Of a DNA stretch of 6,809 bases, positions 1-5,631 are shown piece after piece. Where the stretch lies: assembly GCA_900764725.1 (NCBI GenBank), contig CAAFPB010000030.1, positions 1 to 6,809 of the forward strand, in the 5' to 3' direction. This stretch comes from an uncultured Catenibacterium sp. Its GTDB lineage: Bacteria; Bacillota_I; Bacilli_A; Erysipelotrichales; Coprobacillaceae. The notes under the pieces are model-generated. The model searched no databases, was not told where the DNA came from, and saw nothing but the letters and a program-made list of their open reading frames with translations. Position 1 is the first letter of the stretch, and each line of letters opens with the position of its first letter. The position numbers and the translations under genes are program-made.

Positions 1-66
1 AACTATATTTATAATATTTTTTGTAAATATTTCGTAATTTCTAAATTTTAATGATTTTATTTATGA

Positions 67-498
67 TTATATAACATAATCATCGCCATTTGATGAAGCA
101 GGCACTAAATCACTTAAAGAAACACCTTCTAAATAGTCTGTAATAGCATGATATAAACCAGTCCACATAGGTAATGTATTACAATAAGAAGCTCTTTCAC
201 ATGTATTACATTCATCTGCTAAACATGATACAGGAGCTAATGTTCCTTCAGTGATTTTAAGAATAGAAGCAACACTATAATCTTCTGGAGCATGTGTTAA
301 ACGGTATCCTCCACCTTTACCTCTTAAACCTTCTACAAAGTGTTCTTTAGATAAAGACTTAATAATAATCTCTAAATACTTCTCAGAGATGTTCTGTCTA
401 GCCGCTATTTCTTTTAATGGTATATATTTAGAACGATCATGCTGTGCTAAATCAATCATGACACGTAAAGCATAACGTCCTTTAGTTGATATCATCAT
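67..498 (-). CDS. Rrf2/IscR-family transcriptional regulator
   Basis: DNA-binding regulator of the Rrf2 family (IscR, CymR, NsrR relatives), 143 residues, a normal full length. The N-terminus MMISTKGRYALRVMIDLA is the family signature. The winged helix-turn-helix fills about residues 1-65 (IAARQNISEKYLE as helix-turn-helix, GLRGKGGGYRL as wing), followed by a dimerisation helix. Four cysteines, C92, C97, C100 and C106, sit where IscR holds its Fe-S cluster, so an Fe-S or redox sensor is likely; CymR of Bacillus lacks this cluster of cysteines. Two ATG codons stand in tandem; the first (496-498) is chosen because an AGGAGG site (507-512) lies 8 bp upstream. Promoter and palindrome lie just upstream, so self-regulation is likely. 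The regulated genes (often iscS/nifU-type) would be beyond the left edge and cannot be seen. Family call firm; the ligand is inferred. Confidence 0.93.
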   Translation of the reverse strand: MMISTKGRYALRVMIDLAQHDRSKYIPLKEIAARQNISEKYLEIIIKSLSKEHFVEGLRGKGGGYRLTHAPEDYSVASILKITEGTLAPVSCLADECNTCERASYCNTLPMWTGLYHAITDYLEGVSLSDLVPASSNGDDYVI

Positions 499-524
499 AA
501 CCTATTCCTCCTTTTTACATATAC

Positions 525-536
525 CTAGTATACTAG
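525..536. promoter_or_regulatory. Palindrome over the -10 box, candidate Rrf2 operator
   Basis: CTAGTATACTAG is a perfect 12-bp palindrome that covers the -10 hexamer of the Rrf2 gene. A dimeric regulator bound here would block its own transcription. It does not match a published Rrf2 operator that I can name with certainty, so the operator role is inferred from position and symmetry. Confidence 0.45.
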
Positions 537-556
537 AGGGTTATAGGGTAAGTCAA
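527..556 (-). promoter_or_regulatory. Sigma-A-type promoter of the Rrf2 regulator
   Basis: Reading the minus strand, TTGACT (551-556) and TATACT (527-532) are separated by 18 bp, each one mismatch from consensus. The start of transcription would fall near 520, leaving a leader of about 22 nt that contains the AGGAGG site. Assigned from consensus match only. Confidence 0.72.
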
Positions 557-577
557 GAATAGTATAGAAATTAAACA

Positions 578-606
578 TTGATGAAATAAATACTTGATGA
601 TAGAAT
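578..606 (+). promoter_or_regulatory. Candidate promoter of the PadR unit
   Basis: TTGATG (578-583), 17 bp, then TAGAAT (601-606). The TTGATGA sequence recurs at 594-600, giving a direct repeat with a 16-bp period. Transcription would start near 613, leaving a very short leader of about 13 nt before the PadR ATG. It is divergent from the Rrf2 promoter. Confidence 0.55.
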
Positions 607-610
607 TCTA
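601..610. promoter_or_regulatory. Palindrome on the PadR -10 box, candidate PadR operator
   Basis: TAGAATTCTA is a perfect 10-bp palindrome that includes the proposed -10 hexamer. PadR proteins commonly repress their own promoter as dimers, so this is a reasonable operator candidate. The evidence is only symmetry and position. Confidence 0.35.
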
Positions 611-625
611 AATGGTGATAAGAAT

Positions 626-955
626 ATGAGTAGAAAAAATAATTTATTTAAACTAGATTTGTTAGTACTAGCCGTTCTCTATCGTGGAGATTGTTATGGT
701 TATGAAATCGCAAATCAGATCAGAGAAAAAAGCAATCAAGTCATTGATTTAAAAGATGGTGTTTTATATCCGATATTATATAAATTAATGGAAGGAGAAT
801 ATATCTCTTCTTCCGAAAAACAGGTAGGAAGAAAGATACGAGTCTACTATCATCTGCTTCCCAAAGGAAATGATCTTCTACTTGAAATGATGAAAGAGTA
901 TCGTGATATGGTTAAGAGTATCGATTATATATTGGAGGGAATTGACGATGAGTAA
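626..955 (+). CDS. PadR-family transcriptional regulator (short type)
   Basis: Winged-helix repressor of the PadR family, 109 residues, the length of the short subfamily with one C-terminal dimerisation helix. Visible hallmarks are LDLLVLAVLYRGDCYGYEI (about 10-28), the recognition-helix stretch GVLYPILYKLMEGEYI (45-60) with the typical LYP motif, and the wing GRKIRVYYHLLPKG (68-81). The ATG at 626 has a weak GGTGA site (614-618) 7 bp upstream; family alignment supports this start. Its stop overlaps the next gene by 8 bp (948-955), so the two are translationally coupled. PadR genes are often paired in this way with a membrane protein carrying a small cytosolic N-terminal domain. It probably controls its own operon; the inducing signal is unknown. 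Confidence 0.93.
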   Translation: MSRKNNLFKLDLLVLAVLYRGDCYGYEIANQIREKSNQVIDLKDGVLYPILYKLMEGEYISSSEKQVGRKIRVYYHLLPKGNDLLLEMMKEYRDMVKSIDYILEGIDDE

Positions 956-1313
956 ACCATTAAAGAAATATAAGAAAGAATTAAAATCTCTTTTTAACAA
1001 TGTACCAAAAGAAAAAAAGCCTGTATATGACCATATATGTAAAACTATTGATGAGTATCCTAATGTAGATACAATGAGTTATGATGAATTAGTTGAACAG
1101 TTTGGGGAACCAGAAAACATTTATTATCAGTATATCAATGATAATGATTTGTATTCACCAGTGCAAAAGCATAAGAGAAGTTACAAGAAAATATTTATAA
1201 CTGTTTTAGTATTGATATTGATTGCATTTGTAGTAGAGTTCATATCTATTGCATATGAAGCAAGAAAAAGCTTTATAGATAGAGAAGTTGTTGAAATCAC
1301 ATATGATAATTAA
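948..1313 (+). CDS. Single-pass membrane protein paired with PadR (DUF1700/HAAS-like or DUF6120-like)
   Basis: 121 residues. The start is the ATG at 948, inside the PadR stop region (ATGAGTAA), because GGAGGG (934-939) stands 8 bp upstream; a longer in-frame start at 903 lacks support. Residues 1-75 form a charged helical cytosolic domain ending in the motif YDELVEQFGEPENIYYQYI (about 45-63), which resembles the N-terminal domain found in PadR-linked DUF1700/HAAS membrane proteins and, from memory, the small DUF6120 family. One membrane segment spans about residues 82-103 (IFITVLVLILIAFVVEF), followed by a short acidic tail that is probably outside. Known PadR partners of this type are thought to transmit or modulate the signal at the membrane; no enzymatic motif is visible. 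Exact family assignment is uncertain. Confidence 0.78.
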   Translation: MSKPLKKYKKELKSLFNNVPKEKKPVYDHICKTIDEYPNVDTMSYDELVEQFGEPENIYYQYINDNDLYSPVQKHKRSYKKIFITVLVLILIAFVVEFISIAYEARKSFIDREVVEITYDN

Positions 1314-1333
1314 TAAATATGAGGAATTAATAA

Positions 1334-1789
1334 ATGAAGAAGACTTTTAAAATTGTTTTTGTATTTGTGTTACTTTTCTTAAATGTAACTCCCTGCAAAG
1401 CAGACAATATTTCAGTAACAAAATATATCTTAGAGAATGGTGATTACATAGAAATCGAGTTAATTCAAGATGAAGTTGTTTTTTTAAGATCATCACGTAC
1501 AATATCTGGAAGCAAAAAAGTATCATATAAGAAAGGAAGCACTGTTTTATGGTCAGTTGCTGTTAAAGGAACTTTTACCTATGATGGTAATAGTGCAACT
1601 TGTATTAACGCAGATGTCAGTACTACTTGCCCAAGCAGCGCTTGGAAGATTTCTAATAAATCTGCTTCAAAATCTTTGAATAAAGCAATCGCATCAGCTA
1701 CAGCGAAGAATTATATAAAAGGTGTTTGTGTACAAACAGTATCAAAGAAAGCAATACTTTCATGTGATACCAAAGGAAATTTAAATTAA
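1334..1789 (+). CDS. Small exported protein with four cysteines (DUF6147-like), function unknown
   Basis: 151 residues. GAGGA (1321-1325) lies 8 bp before the ATG, and the gap to the previous gene is 20 bp, so it belongs to the PadR operon. A typical signal peptide covers residues 1-23 (basic KK, hydrophobic FKIVFVFVLLFLNV, probable cleavage CKA|DN). C21 is preceded by proline and is not a convincing lipobox. The mature part looks beta-rich, with WSVAVKGTFTYDG (73-85), C90 and C99, WKISNKSASKS (104-114), C132 (GVCVQT) and C144 (LSCDTKG); four mature cysteines could make two disulfides. This KSASKS / GVxVQTxSK / LxC arrangement recalls a family of small secreted Firmicute proteins that I believe is DUF6147; the name is from memory. 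No catalytic motif is seen. Confidence 0.78.
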   Translation: MKKTFKIVFVFVLLFLNVTPCKADNISVTKYILENGDYIEIELIQDEVVFLRSSRTISGSKKVSYKKGSTVLWSVAVKGTFTYDGNSATCINADVSTTCPSSAWKISNKSASKSLNKAIASATAKNYIKGVCVQTVSKKAILSCDTKGNLN

Positions 1790-1850
1790 TTATTATAAAG
1801 ATTTTTTCATTCATCTAAGCAAAATAATTCACCACAAAATCTAATCATTA

Positions 1851-1887
1851 AAGTAAAAGGGACGAAAAAAAACCGTCCCTTTTACTT
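1851..1887. terminator. Strong hairpin terminator after the PadR unit (symmetric)
   Basis: A perfect 14-bp stem (1851-1864 with 1874-1887) encloses a 9-nt A-rich loop. The core GGGACG/CGTCCC is flanked by an A-tract and by TTTTACTT, so on the + strand it forms an intrinsic terminator 62 bp after the stop of the 151-residue gene. By symmetry it could also stop transcripts from the other strand. Confidence 0.85.
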
Positions 1888-2010
1888 ATATGCACACATA
1901 ACATATTATTTATCACTTTATACCTCAGCATTACAAAACATTTTCGCCATAACAATTACAACAATCATCATTAAACATAAATCCACTATTATATTTACTA
2001 ATATTTTCTG
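1888..2010. other. Gene-poor AT-rich spacer
   Basis: Between the terminator and the next promoter I see no convincing gene. The minus strand carries a short hydrophobic reading frame (1918-1971 from ATG, or to 1986 from GTG) with no ribosome binding site at a proper distance. No repeats or RNA genes are apparent. Confidence 0.5.
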
Positions 2011-2038
2011 TTTACTTATTTTATATATGGTGTATAAT
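2011..2038 (+). promoter_or_regulatory. Promoter of the 282-residue exported protein gene
   Basis: TTTACT (2011-2016), 16 bp, then a perfect TATAAT (2033-2038). Transcription would begin near 2045, giving a leader of about 35 nt that contains AAGGAG (2066-2071). This makes the 2080-3149 pair a transcription unit separate from the PadR unit. Confidence 0.65.
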
Positions 2039-2079
2039 ATTTTTTTGTAGGTGCTTACATAATATAAGGAGATTAAATT

Positions 2080-2928
2080 ATGAAAAAAATTCTATTATCA
2101 ATTCTATCATTCAATATTTTTGTTTTTTCTTATGCTTTTTTAATGCCTGTAAATGCATTCACCAACAGTAATAATGCAAATAATATTTATTCAGAGAATG
2201 AATTTATCGCTTTAAACAATGAAATAGAAAGCTATAATAAGCTAAAAAGTGTCTCAAAAGATTCCTCTCACTATAATGAACTAGTGGAGAATAAAAGTAA
2301 ATTTAAACAGCATATCTACTCATTAAAGACAAAAAAGATATCAGAACTAAAAGAAATGAATTATACTGACTCTCAAATTAGCGCAATAAAAAACTATGAT
2401 GGTAGTGATGAATTAAGTGCTAGAGCTGCAGCAACAGTACAAGGCACATTATCTGTACCATCATTCAAATACAATTCATCCACAAAGAAAACAAATATAA
2501 CAGCAAAATATACAGCCAAATGGAATGGAACCCCTTATTTTAAATATTATGATGTAATGGCCATCGCAATCGCTGGCTCAGAAAAAAAATTCATGCACAA
2601 TGGGTCTAGCTTTAGCTGTAACAAAGTAACCGATAAGGCAGGTACTAATGCAAGCAGAAATATTCACAACGCCGCAGGCGTATCTTATAAATTCAATATT
2701 GCAGATAAAAACAATACTGCAGTGTTCTCCTCTGCCACAGTCACTTATAAAGCTATTGCAGGCGGAAAAGTAAGCGTTGCTGCCGTAGAAGCAAGATACG
2801 CACATTGGCAATTAAGTGCTTCACCTGATTTTTCCATCACAACAAGCGGAACAAGTATTGGTTTCAAAATAGGTCCAGCATATAATACTGAAAACAAAAG
2901 AAACAAAACATTAAAACAATACATTTAA
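2080..2928 (+). CDS. Exported protein with helical N-region and beta-rich C-domain, function unknown
   Basis: 282 residues; AAGGAG (2066-2071) is 8 bp before the ATG. A signal peptide covers residues 1-26 (KK, then a hydrophobic core, probable cleavage VNA|F). Residues about 38-105 are charged and helical, rich in K, E, N and S, ending in YTDSQISAIKNYDGSDELSARAA (94-117, given in part here), which looks like a boundary or propeptide-like linker. From about residue 118 the chain becomes beta-type: repeated V/T/S strands, a W-containing stretch (TAKWNGTPYFKYYDVMAIAIA, 145-165) and AHWQLSASPDF (241-251). The mature protein has one cysteine (C180), no LPXTG anchor, no lipobox and no recognised catalytic motif. 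The YTxxQIxAIxNYDGS piece recalls unnamed secreted Firmicute proteins. Its neighbour, 14 bp downstream, is a two-TM protein, probably cotranscribed and perhaps functionally paired. Confidence 0.8.
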   Translation: MKKILLSILSFNIFVFSYAFLMPVNAFTNSNNANNIYSENEFIALNNEIESYNKLKSVSKDSSHYNELVENKSKFKQHIYSLKTKKISELKEMNYTDSQISAIKNYDGSDELSARAAATVQGTLSVPSFKYNSSTKKTNITAKYTAKWNGTPYFKYYDVMAIAIAGSEKKFMHNGSSFSCNKVTDKAGTNASRNIHNAAGVSYKFNIADKNNTAVFSSATVTYKAIAGGKVSVAAVEARYAHWQLSASPDFSITTSGTSIGFKIGPAYNTENKRNKTLKQYI

Positions 2929-2942
2929 TCAGGAGAACGTAT

Positions 2943-3149
2943 ATGAAAGATTTTTTTAGTAATCTAAAAGCAGTTATCATGTTTTACATTTTAGGAATGA
3001 TCATTTCAATCCTACTCTATTTCGTATTTGTATTCTTTGCAGGAGATGGAGGACCACTTGTAGGTATCTCTATCGTAGCTTGTAATATCACAAATAGTTT
3101 GTTCATCATGTATCTGACTGCGTTCTTACTTACTAATAATAAGCGATAA
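2943..3149 (+). CDS. Small two-TM membrane protein, function unknown
   Basis: 68 residues; AGGAG (2931-2935) is 7 bp before the ATG and the gap to the preceding gene is 14 bp, so it is the second gene of a two-gene unit. Hydrophobic segments at about 9-32 and 38-63 are joined by a short glycine-rich turn (AGDGGP, 33-38), giving a hairpin in the membrane. The N-terminus (KDFFSNLK) and the C-terminus (TNNKR) are polar, with net positive charge that suggests both ends are inside. No family is recognised. The layout of a secreted protein followed by a tiny membrane protein is compatible with an immunity or export-accessory role, but nothing in the sequence proves this. Confidence 0.72.
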   Translation: MKDFFSNLKAVIMFYILGMIISILLYFVFVFFAGDGGPLVGISIVACNITNSLFIMYLTAFLLTNNKR

Positions 3150-3163
3150 ATTCTATATCTCCT

Positions 3164-3188
3164 AGGATGGATTCATTCCATCCTTTTT
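3164..3188 (+). terminator. Intrinsic terminator of the exported protein/two-TM unit
   Basis: An 8-bp stem AGGATGGA/TCCATCCT (3164-3171 with 3177-3184) with a 5-nt loop is followed by a T-run to 3188. It lies 14 bp after the stop of the two-TM gene. Confidence 0.88.
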
Positions 3189-3196
3189 ATATGCAT

Positions 3197-3222
3197 AAAA
3201 AAAGAGAAGCCTAAGCTTCTCT
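3197..3222 (-). terminator. Intrinsic terminator of the aldolase gene
   Basis: Read on the minus strand, AGAGAAGC/GCTTCTCT (3203-3210 with 3215-3222) forms an 8-bp stem with a 4-nt loop and is followed by seven Ts (3197-3203, the first shared with the stem end). It sits 10 bp past the aldolase stop and faces the + strand terminator next to it. Confidence 0.9.
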
Positions 3223-3232
3223 CTTAAATAAA

Positions 3233-4105
3233 TTATTCAGCAGCTTTACCGATGCAGCCAAATACTTCCATTCTGTCTTTTACGCAGTCTCTGATAGCCT
3301 GAGCACCTGGAGCAAGTAATTTACGAGGGTCATAACCTTTACCCTGCTGATCCTTACCTTCTTCAATGTACTTTCTAGTAGCTTTCTGGAAGTATAACTG
3401 ACATTCAGTGTTAACGTTAATCTTAGATACACCTAAGTCAATTGCTTTCTTAACCTGTTCATCAGGAATTCCTGAACCACCATGAAGAACTAATGGTAAA
3501 ATACCAGTTTCTTTCTGGATAGCATCTAATGCTTCGAACTGTAAACCAGCCCAGTTTTCAGGGTATACACCATGGATATTACCGATACCAGCAGCTAAGA
3601 AGTCAACTCCTAAGTCAGCAATCATCTTACATTCTTTAGGATCTGCTACTTCACCCATACCAACAACACCATCTTCTTCTCCACCGATTGAACCTACTTC
3701 AGCTTCGATAGATACACCTTTAGCATGGCATAATTCAACTAATTCTTTAGTCTTTTCGATGTTTTCTTCGATTGAATAATGAGAACCATCGAACATGATT
3801 GAAGTGAATCCAGCTTCTAATGCAGCCTTAGCACCTTCATATGAACCGTGGTCTAAGTGTAATGCTACTGGTACAGTGATATTTAAAGATTCTACCATTG
3901 CTTTAACCATAGCAGCTACAGTTGTGAAACCTGTCATATATTTTGCAGCACCTTCAGATACACCTAAGATTACTGGTGCATTTAATTCCTGTGCTTCTAA
4001 AAGAATAGACTTTGTCCATTCAAGGTTATTGATGTTGAACTGTCCAACACCATAATGGCCTGCTTTAGCCTTTTTTAACATTTCTGTTGCGGAAACTAAT
4101 CCCAT
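3233..4105 (-). CDS. fba: Fructose-1,6-bisphosphate aldolase, class II
   Basis: Zinc-dependent cytosolic aldolase that splits fructose-1,6-bisphosphate into dihydroxyacetone phosphate and glyceraldehyde-3-phosphate in glycolysis, and runs the reverse step in gluconeogenesis. The 290 residues match the short Bacillus-type enzyme. Visible are ALHLDHG (81-87) with the proton donor D85 and zinc ligand H86, EAEVGSIGG (134-142), zinc ligands H178 (GNIHGVYP) and H208 (LVLHGGSG), the GGSG loop (209-212), and NVNTE (230-234), which grips the substrate phosphate. YDPRK (258-262) supports fructose- over tagatose-bisphosphate. The start has AGGAG at 4116-4120, and GGAGAG at the best spacing of 8 bp. A cre site lies upstream (4179-4193), suggesting CcpA control. 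The promoter is unclear: TATTAT at 4137-4142 could be a -10 but lacks a good -35. Read-through from the upstream operon is possible. Confidence 0.97.
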   Translation of the reverse strand: MGLVSATEMLKKAKAGHYGVGQFNINNLEWTKSILLEAQELNAPVILGVSEGAAKYMTGFTTVAAMVKAMVESLNITVPVALHLDHGSYEGAKAALEAGFTSIMFDGSHYSIEENIEKTKELVELCHAKGVSIEAEVGSIGGEEDGVVGMGEVADPKECKMIADLGVDFLAAGIGNIHGVYPENWAGLQFEALDAIQKETGILPLVLHGGSGIPDEQVKKAIDLGVSKINVNTECQLYFQKATRKYIEEGKDQQGKGYDPRKLLAPGAQAIRDCVKDRMEVFGCIGKAAE

Positions 4106-4178
4106 AATATTATCTCTCCTTTTCTTTTATACTTCCATAATACTCTTTTTTCTTGTCTATTACTAGAAAAATTAAAAG

Positions 4179-4193
4179 ATGTAAACGTTTTTA
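4179..4193. promoter_or_regulatory. Near-consensus cre site (CcpA binding)
   Basis: ATGTAAACGTTTTTA fits the cre consensus WTGNAARCGNWWNCA at every position but one (T for C near the end). It lies about 75 bp before the aldolase ATG and covers the stop codon of the 93-residue gene. A TTTACA hexamer (minus strand, 4180-4185) that could serve as a -35 box lies inside it. CcpA bound well upstream of a promoter usually activates, while binding over a promoter represses; which applies here depends on the true start site. Confidence 0.62.
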
Positions 4194-4472
4194 TTTTTGT
4201 TTATTTTCTTTTTCTTTTAGAAGGGCTAAAAAGCCTTCTATTTCCTGCTTTGTATAATAGCCAGGACTATCATCTAGAATCTCTTTTAACTCTTCCTGAT
4301 AGGCTTCTTGATAGCCTATACGCTTATTTAATAAACGTATTGCAAGTGTCTGTTGATAGGCGATATCTGTATGAAGAAACTTCTTTAACTGTAAGTTTGT
4401 ATACTCATAAGCATAATCTAGTGGAAGATCATCAATATACCCCTGCTGTCTTAAACTATGCAGATCTTTCAT
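4191..4472 (-). CDS. Small helical protein of unknown function, last gene of operon
   Basis: 93 residues, not recognised. It starts inside the end of the upstream aminotransferase gene (17-bp overlap in another frame), with a weak GAAGG 6 bp before the ATG, which suggests translational coupling. The protein has no signal peptide or membrane segment; it looks alpha-helical and soluble, with aromatic and acidic residues (DDLPLDYAYEYTNLQLKKFL, 14-33) and a lysine/glutamate-rich tail. No cysteine or metal-binding motif is visible. Its stop codon lies within the cre site. It is treated as a real gene because of its position, the overlap and coding-like composition; function cannot be given. Confidence 0.66.
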   Translation of the reverse strand: MKDLHSLRQQGYIDDLPLDYAYEYTNLQLKKFLHTDIAYQQTLAIRLLNKRIGYQEAYQEELKEILDDSPGYYTKQEIEGFLALLKEKENKQK

Positions 4473-5631
4473 CTAGTGCCTTCTTTAACTGTAAACAAGC
4501 TTTTTCTACAGTACTTCTAGGACATGCAAGGTTAAATCTTTCAAAACCTGATCCTTCTTCACCAAATACATAACCTTCATCTAACCAAAGATGTGCTTTA
4601 TTCAACATGAAGTCTTCCTGTTCTTCATTACTCATACCAAGTATTCTCATATCTACCCAGGCAAGATATAAACCTTGTGGATCAATAAGAGACATACCAG
4701 GACATTCTGTTTTAAGGAAGTGATCAAGATAATCCATATTACCTTTAATATAATCTAAAAGCTGATCAACCCATTCATCACCTTTGGTATAGGCAACAGT
4801 TGTCGCAATAAAGCCAAATATTGTAGGATCAGAAATAGAATGACTCATCTTTACTTTCTTAAATTGATTTCTTAATCTATCATCCGCAATAATGACTGCA
4901 GAAGTCTGAAGTGCTGCTAAGTTGAATGTCTTAGAAGCTGCAGTGAGTACGATTGAGAATTTCTTATATTCAGGATCTACTTCATAGAATGCAGTATGCT
5001 TATGAGGGGCATAGACAAAGTCCATATGGATTTCATCCGATACGACAAAGACGTTATGTTTCTTACATATATCTCCAATCGTTTTTAATTCTTCTTTTGT
5101 CCATACTTTACCGACTGGATTATGTGGATTACAGAAAATCATCATCTTGACGTTTTCTTCTATAATCTTTTCTTCAAATGCCTTGTAATCAAGACTATAT
5201 TGATTGTCTTTTAAATCAAGAGGCATTCTTACTATACGTCTACCATTATTCTTAATAGCACGATAGAATGGATAATAAACCGGTGTTAAAACGAGTACAC
5301 TATCTTCTTTTTGTGTATAAGCTTCTACGGCAAGATGGAATGCATTGACTACACCAGGTGCAGGCACAATCCATTCTTTTTCAACATGGAAATCATGTCT
5401 ACGTTTCATCCATCCAACAACACTTTCTAAATATTCTTCTGGAACTGTACTATAACCATATATACCATCTAATGCACGTTTAGAAAGTGCTTCTGATATA
5501 TCTGGTAATGTCTTAAAATCCATATCTGCCACCCACATAGGGATCATATCTGGATCATCTGTGTGGTCTGCATCATATTTAGCGCAGTTTGTATGATGTC
5601 TATCATAGACTGTATCAAAATCATATTTCAT
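4456..5631 (-). CDS. MalY/PatB-type PLP enzyme (cystathionine beta-lyase / aminotransferase)
   Basis: Fold-type I PLP enzyme of the aminotransferase I/II family, 391 residues, the normal length for MalY/PatB. These act as C-S lyases on cystathionine or cysteine, giving homocysteine or sulfide, pyruvate and ammonia. The N-terminus has the subfamily marks YDRHHTNCAKYD (9-20) and IPMWVADMDF (30-39). Further motifs are GVVNAFHLAVEAYT (93-106), PVYYPFY (117-123), CNPHNPVG (167-174), SDEIHMDF (198-205) with D199 for the pyridine nitrogen, SKTFNLAALQTS (233-244) with the PLP lysine K234, and FNLACPR (366-372) with R372 for the substrate carboxylate. Start is firm: AGGAGG (5639-5644) 7 bp upstream. 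The ATG overlaps the stop of the methyltransferase gene by 4 bp (ATGA). True substrate is not decidable from sequence; sulfur amino acid metabolism is most likely. Confidence 0.94.
   Translation of the reverse strand: MKYDFDTVYDRHHTNCAKYDADHTDDPDMIPMWVADMDFKTLPDISEALSKRALDGIYGYSTVPEEYLESVVGWMKRRHDFHVEKEWIVPAPGVVNAFHLAVEAYTQKEDSVLVLTPVYYPFYRAIKNNGRRIVRMPLDLKDNQYSLDYKAFEEKIIEENVKMMIFCNPHNPVGKVWTKEELKTIGDICKKHNVFVVSDEIHMDFVYAPHKHTAFYEVDPEYKKFSIVLTAASKTFNLAALQTSAVIIADDRLRNQFKKVKMSHSISDPTIFGFIATTVAYTKGDEWVDQLLDYIKGNMDYLDHFLKTECPGMSLIDPQGLYLAWVDMRILGMSNEEQEDFMLNKAHLWLDEGYVFGEEGSGFERFNLACPRSTVEKACLQLKKALDERSA

Noticed and set aside
1..66. AT-rich left edge that could hold a promoter or leader for the next gene to the left
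   Set aside because: TTTACA-like and TATAGT-like hexamers occur on the minus strand but with a 14-bp spacer; nothing can be supported without the adjoining sequence.
63..83. Perfect 8-bp inverted repeat (ATGATTAT/ATAATCAT) overlapping the stop codon of the Rrf2 gene
   Set aside because: The stem is almost entirely A/T and is followed on the minus strand by an A-rich stretch, not a T-run, so it is not a convincing terminator.
903..947. Upstream extension of the membrane-protein gene to an ATG at 903
   Set aside because: It would overlap PadR by over 50 bp and has no ribosome site, while the ATG at 948 has GGAGGG at 8 bp.
2578..2811. Minus-strand open frame of 77 codons, rich in cysteine
   Set aside because: It lies fully inside the gene for the 282-residue exported protein, has no ribosome site, and its composition is that of a shadow frame.
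3795..4055. Plus-strand open frame of 86 codons inside the aldolase gene
   Set aside because: It is antisense to a highly conserved enzyme and has no matching family features.
4250..4573. Plus-strand open frame of 107 codons across the 93-residue gene and the end of the MalY/PatB gene
   Set aside because: Antisense to two tightly coupled genes, with no ribosome site; low-GC DNA with few antisense stops explains it.
4953..5150. Plus-strand open frame of 65 codons inside the MalY/PatB gene
   Set aside because: Shadow frame opposite conserved catalytic motifs.
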